A stretch of 64,000 nucleotides of DNA from Saccharothrix longispora (GCF_030852425.1 NZ_NSDM01000003.1:62001-126000), one strand, 5' to 3'; shown: positions 8,362 through 19,376, numbered from the stretch's first letter. Numbers and translations are program-made. Notes: generated by a model from the sequence alone, not told the origin.

Positions 8362-9162
8362 CTCCCACGTCGCGGTGTCGGGGTCGATGCCGTGGGCGCG
8401 CGCGCCGGCGTCGACGATCCGGCGGAACCACGTGGCCAGGCCGGCGCGGATGCCGTCGTAGTGGGCGGCGAACGCCGGATCGGCCTCGTACCCCCTCACC
8501 AGGCAGACCTGCATCCGCCTGGTGAGGGGGAAGAACGAGGCGAAGACCTCGCGGTGCCGCTCGACGAGCCGGTCCGCCTCCGGGCTGCCGGGGGCGACGC
8601 CCGCGTCCATGGCGTCCGCGAGGGCGCGGTCGAGGTCGGTGACGGCGTCGGCGACGGCCCGCCACTCCTCCGCCCCCCGGGAGGCCGAGCGCTCGGCGTA
8701 CTGCTGCCACTGCGCCGTGTCCCCGTAGCGCCGGCGGGCCTGGGCGGGCCAGTCCGGGTCCCACCGGGGGCCGAAGACCGCGGCCTGCTGCTCGGCGGTC
8801 AGCAGCAGGCCGCGCTCGTGGGCCCCGATCATCCGGTCCAGTCCGTCGCCGAGCCGCCGGAGGCGGTCGATCCGCTCGGTCACCTGGGTGCGCTGCGCGC
8901 GCAGCGCGGCCGGCACGTCGGCGGTCGAGTCGTCCAGGACGGCCCCGATCCTGTCCAGGCCGAGCCCCAGCTCGCGGTAGACGACGACGCGGTGCAGGCG
9001 TTCCAGGTCGCCGGCGGTGTAGAGCCGGTACCCGGCGGCCGTGCGCAGCGACGGTCGCGCCAGGCCGATCTCGTCCCAGTGGTGCAGCGCGCGGACCGTC
9101 ACGTCCAGGCGCGCCGAGACCTGGCCGACGGTCAGGCCGTCGGCGTCGGCGTCATCGGGCAT
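8362..9162 (-). CDS. MerR-family regulator with TipAS ligand-binding domain (3' end uncertain)
   Basis: N-terminal MerR winged-helix: TVGQVSARLDVTVRALHHWDEIGL, followed by TAAGYRLYTAGDLERL. A coiled-coil dimerisation helix comes next, then from about residue 115 a TipAS domain of the type that binds thiopeptides and other drugs (AVFGPRWDPDWPAQARRRYGD ... FFPLTRRMQVCLVRGYEADPAFAAHYD). Conserved sequence ends near HGIDPDTATWE, at about 8362. There is no stop in frame there; the frame runs on through Arg/Pro-rich sequence into the CsbD gene, stopping only at 7966. Either a frameshift lies close to the natural end or the gene reads through. Its start overlaps the upstream VOC gene stop by 11 bp, suggesting a VOC-MerR operon and possible drug sensing. 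Confidence 0.8.
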
Positions 9163-9691
9163 GCTCCCCATTGTCACCCCGGTCCGCATCCGGTGGCGTG
9201 ATCCCCATGGCTTCGAGGTTCCGCGCCTCGGGGCTCGCCGGGTCGAAGGGCTTCGCCGCGGTGAAGACGACCCGCGCGTTCTCCGGGGTGATCACCTCCA
9301 CGTCGCGGGTGTTCCAGGGGGTGTCCCGCGGACCGTCCACCGAGGCCGGTCGCAGCGCGCGGCACGCCTCGACGAGGGGGTCGACCTGGCCGAGCACGCA
9401 CGCGAAGCTGACGCCCAGCGCCGGCGCCCGCGCGGGGACGTCCGCGGCCGAGACGAGGAGCACGTCCTGGAACGCCCACCGGCGCAGGTGCACGAGCGTG
9501 CCGGGGATGCCGAACAGCTCGAAGAACCCGAGCCCGCGGACCCAGAAGTCCACCGACGCGGCCAGGTCGTCCGTGGGGATCGTCACGAAAGCGGGCATCC
9601 CGTAGATGCCGCGGAACGGCTCCGGCGGCACCGCGTCCGGGCCGGGCGTGGGCACGGGGCTGATCTCGAAGGCGTTGTAGTAGTCGCTCAC
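9152..9691 (-). CDS. VOC-superfamily (glyoxalase/bleomycin-resistance-like) protein
   Basis: 179-aa protein with one clear vicinal-oxygen-chelate module starting at MPAFVTIPTDDLAASVDFWVRGLGF, and further strands VHLRRWAFQDVLLVSA and VEVITPENARVVFTA. The product is soluble. VOC proteins include glyoxalases, dioxygenases and drug-sequestering proteins; metal ligands cannot be assigned confidently here. The GTG at 9691 is preferred over GTG 9700 because a GGAAGGTGG ribosome-binding site lies 5-10 nt upstream. The 3' end overlaps the MerR/TipAS start by 11 bp, so regulator and VOC protein are probably co-expressed, which would suit a drug-sensing and drug-binding pair (inference). Confidence 0.82.
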   Translation of the reverse strand: MSDYYNAFEISPVPTPGPDAVPPEPFRGIYGMPAFVTIPTDDLAASVDFWVRGLGFFELFGIPGTLVHLRRWAFQDVLLVSAADVPARAPALGVSFACVLGQVDPLVEACRALRPASVDGPRDTPWNTRDVEVITPENARVVFTAAKPFDPASPEARNLEAMGITPPDADRGDNGEHAR

Positions 9692-9735
9692 GGGCCCCAC
9701 CTTCCGGCCTCACGCGGCGTGAGGGTCAAGCCGGT

Positions 9736-11238
9736 TCAGTCCAGGTGGCGGACGCGGGGCCAGAGGTCGGCCCACGGTTCGGCGATCCCCTCGCACAGCC
9801 ACACCCGGCCGTCCTGCTCCTTGTTGTCGATGCCCCGGTCGTTGCGGGTGGTGGCGACCACGCGGAGGTCGCGGCACGCGTCGCGGGCCCACCCGGGCGG
9901 CCCCGGCCTGGTGCCCGGGCGGACGATCAGCGCCGCCGTCGCCGTGTCGGGCGGGTGGCCCCAGTAGCCGTAGCCCCGGTAGCCGCTGTGGACGGTCGGC
10001 AGGCCCAGGTCGCGGCCGTAGCGCTCCAGGGCGGCCGCCTCGCCGAAGTTCTCGGTCACCACCGCGGTGTTCCCGGGCGCGGGCAGGGACCGGTGGACCT
10101 CGGCCACGGTCCTGGCCAGCTCGGGCCAGCCGAACTGCTCGGCGGTGAGCCCGTTCAGCTCCACCACCGGGATGTCGTCGAGTCGGTCCACCGGCACCAC
10201 GGGCAGCGCGAGCGGCACGATGAACGCGGCCGACGCGATCAGCGACGTGCCCACGACGAGCCCGCGGGCGCGGGCGCCGCGGGCCAGCCAGCCGTCCACC
10301 GCCAGGCCGCCGGCGGCGAGCAGCGCCGGGTACGCGCCGAACAGGTACATCGGCGACCCGGCGGCGAGGACGAACACCACCACCAGGAGCACCCACGCCA
10401 CGCCCAGGAACCGGAACGGTCGGGCGTCGGGCGAGCGCAGCAGCCGCACCAGGCCCGCCACCCACAGCGGCACGAGCAGCGGACCGACGTAGAGCAGCTG
10501 CGCGGGCAGGAACGCCACCCGTGCGCCGTTGCCGCCGTTCCCGCTGATGACCGCGGCCATCTCCAGCTGCGGCCAGCCGTGCGCGAACTGCCACAGCAGG
10601 TTGGGCGACCACAGCAGCAGCGCCAGCAGCGCACCGGCGGCCGGCCACGGCCCGCGCAGCACCGACCGGGGTCCGACCAGGACCAGGCCGACGACCGCGC
10701 CGGCCGCCACCACCGCGATCTGGTACTTGTTCAGCAGCCCCGCGCCGAGCACCGCGCCGGCGACGAGCAGCAGCCGCCGGTCACCGGTGCGCACCACGCG
10801 CGCGACGAGCCAGGCGAGCGCGGCGGACAGGCAGATGTCGATCGTCGTGGTGTGCAGCATGTGGCCGGGCACCAGCACCGGCCCGGACAGCGCGGCGCCG
10901 AGGACCGCGACGAGCTGCGCCCGCCGCCCACCGCCCATCTCCCGGGCGAGGAGCCCGACGAACAGCACCGTCCCGCCGGCGGCCACCGCGGCCGGGACCC
11001 GCAGCGCCACCAGGGAGTCCGGCGCGACCGCGTCCGCCAGCGCCGCCAGGAACGGCGTCAGCGGCGGCTGGTCCGGGTACCCCCACGCCAGGTGCCGCCC
11101 GGCGGCGAGGAAGTACAGCTCGTCACCGTGGTAGCCGTAGCCGCCGGCGAAGGCCACCAGCACCGCCACCACCGCCACCGGCACGCCCACGACCCAGCGC
11201 GACAACCGCGGCGCGCCGACACCTGAGACCAAGACCAT
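9736..11238 (-). CDS. ArnT/PMT-like membrane glycosyltransferase (GT39/GT83 type)
   Basis: 500-aa polytopic membrane protein. A first helix (VVGVPVAVVAVLVAFAGGYG) is followed by the luminal loop YGYHGDELYFLAAGRHLAWGYPDQPPLTP, whose acidic DE pair resembles the catalytic motif of ArnT- and PMT-type lipid-phosphosugar transferases. About ten further hydrophobic helices follow, with a C-terminal extracytoplasmic domain of about 130 residues. The donor would be a polyprenyl-phosphate sugar; the acceptor is unknown. The ATG at 11238 has TGGGGGAA 7 nt upstream and removes an Arg-rich, non-membrane extension. It is divergent from the AraC gene and not in an obvious operon. Confidence 0.85.
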   Translation of the reverse strand: MVLVSGVGAPRLSRWVVGVPVAVVAVLVAFAGGYGYHGDELYFLAAGRHLAWGYPDQPPLTPFLAALADAVAPDSLVALRVPAAVAAGGTVLFVGLLAREMGGGRRAQLVAVLGAALSGPVLVPGHMLHTTTIDICLSAALAWLVARVVRTGDRRLLLVAGAVLGAGLLNKYQIAVVAAGAVVGLVLVGPRSVLRGPWPAAGALLALLLWSPNLLWQFAHGWPQLEMAAVISGNGGNGARVAFLPAQLLYVGPLLVPLWVAGLVRLLRSPDARPFRFLGVAWVLLVVVFVLAAGSPMYLFGAYPALLAAGGLAVDGWLARGARARGLVVGTSLIASAAFIVPLALPVVPVDRLDDIPVVELNGLTAEQFGWPELARTVAEVHRSLPAPGNTAVVTENFGEAAALERYGRDLGLPTVHSGYRGYGYWGHPPDTATAALIVRPGTRPGPPGWARDACRDLRVVATTRNDRGIDNKEQDGRVWLCEGIAEPWADLWPRVRHLD

Positions 11239-11380
11239 CGTCGATTCCCCCAGTGAGTGCGAGGACTCGAAACTAGGCCGCCGGGGGCGCCGCCACGATG
11301 GGGCGCGCACCAGGGAGTGCGGTGGGGCCACCCCCCTGATCCGCCCTCCGGTGTCGGTGGCGCGACGTACGATCACGCGG

Positions 11381-11821
11381 GTGAGCAGCAAACCCGTCCC
11401 CGCGCGCCTGCGGGACCTCGCGCGCCTGCGCCGGGTCCGCGACCGGATCGACCGGGAGTACGCGCAGCCGCTGGACGTCGAGGCGCTCGCCCGCGGCGCG
11501 AACATGTCCGCCGGGCACCTGAGCCGCCAGTTCCGGCTCGCCTACGGGGAGTCGCCGTACGGCTACCTGATGACGCGGCGGATCGAGCGCGCGATGACGC
11601 TGCTGCGCCGCGGCGACCTGAGCGTCACCGAGGTCTGCTTCGCGGTCGGCTGCTCGTCGCCGGGCACCTTCAGCACCCGGTTCGCCGAGCTGGTGGGCAT
11701 GCCGCCCAGCACCTACCGCGAGCAGGCGGCGGGGGCCACCGAGGGCATGCCGGCGTGCGTGTCGAAACAGGTCACCAGACCGGTCAGGAATCGAGAAGCG
11801 CGGTCCCCGGGCCGCACCTAG
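11381..11821 (+). CDS. AraC-family transcriptional regulator (DNA-binding domain only)
   Basis: 146-aa protein consisting mostly of the two AraC/XylS helix-turn-helices: [39 protein letters not shown], and the second [25 protein letters not shown] followed by GMPPSTYRE. There is no separate sensor domain, as in short AraC regulators that pair with glyoxalase-like genes. GTG 11381 is taken as the start; GTG 11351 in frame adds ten residues and cannot be excluded. The stop is followed within about 10 bp by the VOC gene at 11832, so the two are probably one operon and the VOC gene a direct target. Confidence 0.85.
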   Translation: MSSKPVPARLRDLARLRRVRDRIDREYAQPLDVEALARGANMSAGHLSRQFRLAYGESPYGYLMTRRIERAMTLLRRGDLSVTEVCFAVGCSSPGTFSTRFAELVGMPPSTYREQAAGATEGMPACVSKQVTRPVRNREARSPGRT

Positions 11822-11831
11822 TGTGACCGCC

Positions 11832-12242
11832 ATGGATCTCACCATTCACCAGACCTACCTCCCCCAGGACGACCCGGACGCGGCCCTGGCGTTCTACCGG
11901 GACACCCTCGGCTTCGAGGTCCGCAACGACGTGGGCTACAACGGGATGCGCTGGATCACGGTCGGTCCGCCGAACCAGCCGGGCACGTCCATCGTCCTGC
12001 ACCCGCCCGCCGCGGACCCCGGGGTCACCGAGGACGAGCGGCGCACCGTCGTCGAGATGATGGCCAAGGGCACGTACGCCGGCATCAACCTGGCCACCGG
12101 GGACCTCGACGGCACGTTCGCGCGGCTCCAGGCCGGTGACGCCGAGGTCGTCCAGGAACCCACCGCGCAGCCGTACGGGGTGCGCGACTGCGCCTTCCGC
12201 GATCCCGCGGGCAACCTGATCCGCATCCAGGAAGTGCGCTGA
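11832..12242 (+). CDS. VOC-superfamily protein in operon with AraC regulator
   Basis: 136-aa single-module vicinal oxygen chelate protein: [28 protein letters not shown] at the start, [19 protein letters not shown] in the middle, and the closing [19 protein letters not shown] with the usual D-P-x-G-N turn and terminal acidic metal-ligand position. It is likely a glyoxalase/bleomycin-resistance-like protein; the substrate is unknown. ATG 11832 is used; GTG 11823 is an alternative three codons upstream. The gene directly follows the AraC regulator, and a UvrA-like resistance gene begins 40 bp downstream on the same strand, so all three might form one stress or resistance unit (inference). Confidence 0.85.
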   Translation: MDLTIHQTYLPQDDPDAALAFYRDTLGFEVRNDVGYNGMRWITVGPPNQPGTSIVLHPPAADPGVTEDERRTVVEMMAKGTYAGINLATGDLDGTFARLQAGDAEVVQEPTAQPYGVRDCAFRDPAGNLIRIQEVR

Positions 12243-12282
12243 GCCGTCCCGCGGACGGGGCCGGAACCGAGAGGGAGACACG

Positions 12283-14661
<2,379 letters not shown>

Positions 14662-14681
14662 CCGGGGCGCGACGTCGACGT

Positions 14682-14722
14682 GCCCCGTCCCACCGGTGAC
14701 CCGGTCACCGGTGGGACGGGGC
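14682..14722. terminator. Perfect 19-bp hairpin, likely bidirectional terminator
   Basis: The arms at 14682-14700 and 14704-14722 are perfect complements (19 bp) around a 3-nt loop CCG. The hairpin lies between the stop of the UvrA-like gene and the stop of the convergent pectate lyase gene, the expected place for a shared terminator. No T-tract is present, which is common in actinomycetes. Confidence 0.85.
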
Positions 14723-14744
14723 GCACCCGCGGGTCGGAGGAGGA

Positions 14745-16073
14745 CTACCGCTGGGTGATGTCGGACGGCGAGTAGAAGCAGTTCTTGCCGTCGGCGCCCT
14801 CGCCGATCTTCTTGGGCTCGCTGCCCTTGGGCACGCCCTGGTACTTCTCGCAGATGGTCGTGCTGCCGTAGACCGTGATCCGCGAGAAGCGGGCGGTGTC
14901 GCCCCAGTTGGTGTTGATGCCGGCCAGCACCTTGGTGGAGCGGGCGGTGATGCCGTCCATCACCACGTGGCGCTGGTACGAGGTGGCGCAGTTGCCGCAC
15001 GCCCGGTAGAACTTGCCGGCGCTGTGCACCTGGAAGTTGCGGATCGTGAGGGTGCCCCCGCCGTTGTGCTGGAACACCTTGTCCGACGCGGACTTCGCGC
15101 CGCCGCCGTCGACGAGGTAGGTGGCCGAGGAGCTGGAGGCCTTGAACGTCGCCGCGTCCTCGCCCACGTCGTTCCACCAGACGTTGCGGATGGTGCAGGA
15201 GCCCTCGCAGTGGATGCCGTCGCCGGCCGGGGCGTCGATGATGACGTTCTGGATCGTGCCACCGTTGGCCACGGTGAACATCGGGTCCTGGCCCTCGCCC
15301 TGACCGCCGTCGCCGATGCCGTAGTAGCGCTTCATGCCGCCGTCGAAGAACGTGCCGGCGTTCTTCGTCGTCGTCTGGTGCACGCTGCCGGTGTCGCTCG
15401 GCCACGGGCCGCTGCCGTCACCGCCGCCCGGCTGCTGCGACGTGGTGGTCGTGGTCGTCGTGCGCGTGGTCGTGGTCGTGCCGGTGGTGGTCGTGGTGGG
15501 GTTCCCGCCGCCCGACGGGGTGAAGACCCACTGCTTGGTGGCGGCGCTGTCGCAGGAGTTGGTCTGCACCAGCGCGCCGGCGGCGGTGGAGTTGTCCTTC
15601 AGGTTCATGCACTTGCCGCCGTTGGTGTCCACCACGCGGTAGTTGCTGCCGCTCTGGGTCAGCGACCAGGTCTGGCCCGCGCTGCCGCACGCCGCCTGCT
15701 CGATCACCTTGCCGGCCGACGTGGACGCGTCCCGCACGCCGACGCACAGCCCGCTCCCGACCGAGGTGATCCGGAAGCCGCCGCCGACCGACGCCAGCGT
15801 CCACTGCTGGCCGGCGCCGCCGGTGCACGCCGCCTGCCGGAGCTGCGCGCCCGCGGACCCGCCGGGCGCGTCGAGGCAGTGGCCGCCGGCCGCGTTGGTG
15901 ATCGTGTAGGTGCCCGCGCCGACGGCGGCCTGGGCGGGCGCCGCGCTCGGCCAGGCCGCGAGGGCGGCGGCCAGCACCGTCGCACCCGCGGCGGCCACCA
16001 GGCTCAGGTGCCACCGCCGCGGCCCACCCCGCCGGGCAACCCGCGTCGTCGAAGGTCGATCCGGTGTTCTCAT
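14745..16073 (-). CDS. Secreted pectate lyase (PL3-like) with ricin-type beta-trefoil carbohydrate-binding domain
   Basis: 442-aa secreted enzyme. The N-terminus is a twin-arginine-like or long Sec signal (RRGGPRRWHLSLVAAAGATVL, cleavage near AQA-AVG). Residues about 53-180 form a ricin-B-type lectin with repeated QQW/QxW motifs (GQQWTLAS, GQTWSLTQ, KQWVFTP). A Thr-rich linker of about 30 residues follows. The C-terminal 215 residues match family 3 pectate lyases: GTFFDGGMKRYYGIGDGG, NVIIDAPAGDGIHCEG, VWWNDVGEDAATFK, and the terminal CEKY and NCFYSPSDI cysteines. It would cleave polygalacturonate by calcium-dependent beta-elimination. ATG 16073 is chosen because the signal peptide begins there. 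The 200 bp upstream are AT-richer and hold two direct repeats that may be an operator. Confidence 0.92.
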   Translation of the reverse strand: MRTPDRPSTTRVARRGGPRRWHLSLVAAAGATVLAAALAAWPSAAPAQAAVGAGTYTITNAAGGHCLDAPGGSAGAQLRQAACTGGAGQQWTLASVGGGFRITSVGSGLCVGVRDASTSAGKVIEQAACGSAGQTWSLTQSGSNYRVVDTNGGKCMNLKDNSTAAGALVQTNSCDSAATKQWVFTPSGGGNPTTTTTGTTTTTRTTTTTTTSQQPGGGDGSGPWPSDTGSVHQTTTKNAGTFFDGGMKRYYGIGDGGQGEGQDPMFTVANGGTIQNVIIDAPAGDGIHCEGSCTIRNVWWNDVGEDAATFKASSSSATYLVDGGGAKSASDKVFQHNGGGTLTIRNFQVHSAGKFYRACGNCATSYQRHVVMDGITARSTKVLAGINTNWGDTARFSRITVYGSTTICEKYQGVPKGSEPKKIGEGADGKNCFYSPSDITQR

Positions 16074-16269
16074 CACAACTCCGCTTCTGACTTTCCCGAG
16101 GCGTCGAGGCAGGCTTTTACAACCTCGTTCGCGCAGGAGGGAAAAAGGCGACAACCACCTTCCCTTCGAATGCTAGACGGGACGGAAGCACCTGGTCAAC
16201 GGCGGTTTTCGGGCGTTCGCCGGAACACCTGTCGAACGCAATCGAACGACGAGGTCAATGCGGTCGAAT

Positions 16270-16322
16270 CATATTTGTGAACAGAATCCAGGGCGCATCG
16301 GTCACATTCGTGAACAAAACCG
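16270..16322. promoter_or_regulatory. Pair of direct repeats upstream of pectate lyase
   Basis: CATATTTGTGAACAGAATCC (16270-16289) and CACATTCGTGAACAAAACCG (16303-16322) match at 15 of 20 positions, with core GTGAACA, and are spaced 33 bp start to start, about three helical turns. They lie 197-249 bp upstream of the pectate lyase start, in an unusually AT-rich pocket. This looks like a regulator-binding pair for pectin control (inference); the regulator is not identified. Confidence 0.4.
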
Positions 16323-16336
16323 GAACCCGCGCGGCC

Positions 16337-17434
16337 TCAGGCGGGGTCGGCGACGCGCACCCGGTCGCCGTCGTGGTCGGTGAGGAACGACGCCAGCGCG
16401 CGCCCCTCCTCGGCCACGGCGTCGCGGTCCGCCCGGGAGAGGGCGCGCAGCGGCGTGACGACCACCGCGTCCCCCTCGACCCGCCAGGTCGCGGCGACCC
16501 TGCCGTCCACCAGGACGACGCGTTCGCCGGCGACCGACAGGCCCCGGTGGGCGGTGTCGATGATCCGGGTGCGGTCGTCGTAGCCGAGGATCGCGTTGTC
16601 GAACGCGGGCAGGTAGCGCACGGGCGCCGGGGTGTCCGGGTCGGGGCGCGGGGCGTCGGGGAGGTCCAGGAGTTCGCGGCCCCGCTCGTCGCGGAAGGCG
16701 ACCAGCTCCCCGCGCAGCGCGGCCACGGCGGCGGGCAGCCCGGCCAGGCCGGACCAGGCGCGCAGGTCGGCCGTCGCCGCGGGGCCGTACGCGGCCAGGT
16801 AGCGCCGCACCAGCACCCGGCCGACCGGGTCGTCGCCCCCGGGGGCCGGAGGGTCGACCTCGCGGCCCAGCCAGGTGGCGAGCGGGGCGTTGCGCACGCC
16901 GCCCTTCGCGCGCCACAGCCCGCGCGGCGGCACCTGGGCCACCGGGACCAACGCGGCGACCAGCAGCTCGCCCAGGGGCCGCGGCGGCGTCGTCGGCCAC
17001 CGGTCGGCGACCGCCCGCACGAGTTCCGCCGCGGTGCGGGGCTCGCCGTCGGCCAGCACGGCCCGGCCCGCCGCCGCGAGGGCGTCGAAGTCGATGCCCT
17101 CCAGCTCACGGCGGTAGGTGCCGACGACCCGCTGGCGCAGCATGGCGTCGTGGCGGGAGCGCCAGGCCAGGACGTCCTCGGCGGTGAGCAGGTGCACGGT
17201 GCGGCGCATGAGGTGCGTGCGGACCACGGCCCGCCCGGTCAGCAGGTCCGAGAGCGCCGCCGGGTCGAACGCGCGCAGCCGCGACCAGAGCCCGACGAAC
17301 GGTTCCTGCGGTTCCTGCGCCTGGAGGCCGCACAGGTGGGCGACGGCGTCGACCACCGGCACGTCGGCGCGGTCGAGCAGCAGTTGCCGGGCGAGCGTCG
17401 CGCGGTTGAGCGCGCGGGTGTCCAGGACGGTCAC
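16337..17434 (-). CDS. AlkZ/YcaQ-like winged-helix DNA glycosylase family protein (HTH_42)
   Basis: 365-aa protein of the HTH_42 (AlkZ/AlkX) superfamily, built from tandem winged helices. The early motif LCGLQAQEPQEPF contains Q-A-Q, matching the catalytic QxQ of AlkZ glycosylases that unhook DNA crosslinks from natural products such as azinomycin; E. coli YcaQ/AlkX has QxD. Further landmarks are VRTHLMRRTVHLLTAEDVLAW, FDNAILGYDDRTRII and the final strand WRVEGDAVVVTPLR. GTG 17434 has GAAGGGAA about 10 nt upstream; ATG 17473 is an in-frame alternative without a visible ribosome-binding site. The gene is divergent from a WYL-domain regulator. Role as a repair or self-resistance enzyme is inference from the motif. 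Confidence 0.8.
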   Translation of the reverse strand: MTVLDTRALNRATLARQLLLDRADVPVVDAVAHLCGLQAQEPQEPFVGLWSRLRAFDPAALSDLLTGRAVVRTHLMRRTVHLLTAEDVLAWRSRHDAMLRQRVVGTYRRELEGIDFDALAAAGRAVLADGEPRTAAELVRAVADRWPTTPPRPLGELLVAALVPVAQVPPRGLWRAKGGVRNAPLATWLGREVDPPAPGGDDPVGRVLVRRYLAAYGPAATADLRAWSGLAGLPAAVAALRGELVAFRDERGRELLDLPDAPRPDPDTPAPVRYLPAFDNAILGYDDRTRIIDTAHRGLSVAGERVVLVDGRVAATWRVEGDAVVVTPLRALSRADRDAVAEEGRALASFLTDHDGDRVRVADPA

Positions 17435-17494
17435 GGTGGCGGCGTTCCCTTCGATGTCGCGGAGGACGAGCATCGCAGCCGATGCGGTCGGGAA

Positions 17495-17514
17495 CTGTCC
17501 GCTATTCGTGACAG
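17495..17514. promoter_or_regulatory. Inverted repeat before WYL regulator
   Basis: CTGTC (17495-17499) and GACAG (17510-17514) flank a 10-bp spacer just upstream of the WYL regulator's GTG at 17525 and within the divergent promoter shared with the AlkZ-like gene. Sites with GTGACAG-type half-sites just before the start are common for autoregulated DeoR/YafY-WYL proteins, so this is a probable autoregulatory operator (inference). Confidence 0.4.
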
Positions 17515-17524
17515 CATCGGTGTC

Positions 17525-18538
17525 GTGCCGAAGACCTCAGCCCGGTTGCTGTCCCTGCTGTCGCTGCTCCAGGCGCGCCGGGACTGGCCGGGCGCGCTGC
17601 TGGCCGAGCGGCTGGGCGTCAGCCCGCGCACCGTGCGCCGCGACGTCGACCGCCTGCGCGGGCTGGGCTACCCGATCGCGGCCGCGAAGGGCCCGGACGG
17701 GGGCTACCGGCTCGGCGCGGGCGCGGACCTGCCGCCGCTGCTGTTCGACGACGAGCAGGCCGTCGCCCTCGCCGTCGCGCTCCGGACCGCGAGCAGCTCC
17801 GGCGCGGGCGTCGAGGAGGCCGCGGCACGCGCGTCGACCACGGTCCGGCAGGTCATGCCCGCCCGGTTGCGCCACCGCATCGACACGCTCCGGGTCACCG
17901 CGGTGGGGCGGGCCGCGAGCCCCCCTGTCGACAGCGGCGTGCTCACGGCGATCAGCGCCGCCGTCCACGCCCGCGAGGTGCTGCGCTTCGACCACGCGTC
18001 GGGGGCCGGCGACGGCGAACCGGCCCCGCCGCGCCGCGTGCAGCCCCACCACCTCGTCGTCCGGGGCGGGCGCTGGTACCTGGTCGCCTGGGACCTCGAC
18101 CGCGACGACTGGCGCACCTTCCGCGCCGACCGGATCACGCCGCGCACCCCCACGGGCCCCCGCTTCACGCCGCGCGAGCTGCCGGGTGGCGACGTGGCCG
18201 CCTTCGTGGCCGCCGCGTTCCGGGGCTCGGCCGACGGCGACTGGCCGTGCCGCGGCGAGGTGATCCTCGACCTGCCCGCCGCGGTCGTGTCCCGCCACGC
18301 CGACGACGGGCTGGTGGAGGCGCTGGGCCCGGACCGCTGCCGGCTCGTCCTGGGTTCGTGGTCGTGGGCCGGCCTGGCCGCCGCCGTCGGCAGGTTCGAC
18401 GCCGACCTGGAGGTCGTCGGGCCGGTCGAGCTGAGGGACGCGTTCGCCCGCCTGGCGCGCCGCTACGCGGACGCCGCGGCGCGCTGGGGAGCGCGGCCTA
18501 GCACCGGGGGTCCGCCCCGGCGCGGCGTTCGAGCATGA
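17525..18538 (+). CDS. HTH/WYL-domain transcriptional regulator (YafY-like)
   Basis: 337-aa regulator. The N-terminal HTH_11 domain reads SARLLSLLSLLQARRDWPGA, then LLAERLGVSPRTVRRDVDRL, followed by the G-Y-P-I and GGYRL wing. The WYL ligand-binding domain is at about residues 135-230, with the motif present as GGRWYLVAWDLDRDDWRTFRAD. A C-terminal WCX domain follows. These proteins sense small molecules or single-stranded nucleic acid; several control DNA-damage genes, which would fit the divergent AlkZ-like glycosylase (inference). The GTG start lies 10 bp after a probable autoregulatory inverted repeat. The 3' end overlaps the convergent ArsR-acetyltransferase gene by 41 bp. Confidence 0.9.
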   Translation: MPKTSARLLSLLSLLQARRDWPGALLAERLGVSPRTVRRDVDRLRGLGYPIAAAKGPDGGYRLGAGADLPPLLFDDEQAVALAVALRTASSSGAGVEEAAARASTTVRQVMPARLRHRIDTLRVTAVGRAASPPVDSGVLTAISAAVHAREVLRFDHASGAGDGEPAPPRRVQPHHLVVRGGRWYLVAWDLDRDDWRTFRADRITPRTPTGPRFTPRELPGGDVAAFVAAAFRGSADGDWPCRGEVILDLPAAVVSRHADDGLVEALGPDRCRLVLGSWSWAGLAAAVGRFDADLEVVGPVELRDAFARLARRYADAAARWGARPSTGGPPRRGVRA

Positions 18539-19343
18539 CGGTGTCGCGCCACACGCCGTGGTGCCGGGCGATGCGCTCGCGGACGCCGACGGTGCGGAAG
18601 CCCGCGGAGTGGTGCAGGGCGATGCTGGCCCGGTTCTCCGGGAAGATCGCGGTCTGCAACGTCCACAGGCCGGCCTCGTCGGCGGCGGTGACCTGCTTGT
18701 GCAGCAACGACTTGCCCACACCGCGGCCGCGGACGCCGTCGCCGACGTAGACCGAGGTCTCGGCGACGCCGGAGTAGCACTCGCGGGCGGAGACCGGGGT
18801 GGCGGCGGCCCAGCCGGCGACGCGGCCGTCGACCTCGGCGACCCAGCGGTGCTCCGGCAGCCACTTCGCCTCCAGGGTGCGGCGGCTGGGCGTCTCGGTC
18901 TCGAAGGTGGCGTTGCGGGTGGCGATGCCCTCGCCGTAGATGCGGCGCACGTCGGCCCAGTCGTCGTCGGTCATGGCGCGCACGGTGACGTCGGCGGGCA
19001 GGTCGGTCGGGCAGCACGGGCGGGTGACGATCGTGCCCATCACGGCGTCGGCGGCGTGCGGCAGGCCGGTGCAGCAGGCCGGGTTGACCGAGACCAGCGT
19101 GGCGGTGCCCTCCTTGCGCAGCCGCACGAACCCGACGTCGGCGAGCTTGCGCAGGTGGTGCGAGCAGGTGGACTGGCTGATGCCCAGGGCCTCGGTGAGC
19201 GCGCCCACGGTGATCTCGCCGGGCCGCGTGGCGACGGTGTGCAGCAGCCGGACGCGGGTCGGGTCGGCCAGGCAGGCGAACCACTCGGCGTAGGTCGTCG
19301 CGTCCTCCGGTGCCAGGCCGGGTGCGGGCATCGTCGTCGTCAT
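18498..19343 (-). CDS. ArsR-type repressor fused to GNAT acetyltransferase (ArsN-like)
   Basis: 281-aa two-domain protein. Residues 1-108 form an ArsR/SmtB winged helix (LADPTRVRLLHTV, HTH LTEALGISQSTCSHHLRKL), with Cys24, Cys60 and vicinal pairs Cys90-91 and Cys110-111 that could bind As(III). Residues about 115-275 form a GNAT domain resembling phosphinothricin acetyltransferase and ArsN1 (RRIYGEGIATRNATFET, acetyl-CoA loop VRGRGVGKSLL, then ENRASIALHHSAGFR). ArsN1 enzymes acetylate the antibiotic arsinothricin; which substrate applies here is inference. It is divergent from an ArsO-like monooxygenase, with an ATCGA-N6-TCGAT element between them, consistent with autorepression of a divergent ars-type locus. 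Confidence 0.9.
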   Translation of the reverse strand: MTTTMPAPGLAPEDATTYAEWFACLADPTRVRLLHTVATRPGEITVGALTEALGISQSTCSHHLRKLADVGFVRLRKEGTATLVSVNPACCTGLPHAADAVMGTIVTRPCCPTDLPADVTVRAMTDDDWADVRRIYGEGIATRNATFETETPSRRTLEAKWLPEHRWVAEVDGRVAGWAAATPVSARECYSGVAETSVYVGDGVRGRGVGKSLLHKQVTAADEAGLWTLQTAIFPENRASIALHHSAGFRTVGVRERIARHHGVWRDTVMLERRAGADPRC

Positions 19344-19376
19344 GGCCCCAGTCTATCGACAGGCGCCGTTGTGTCC

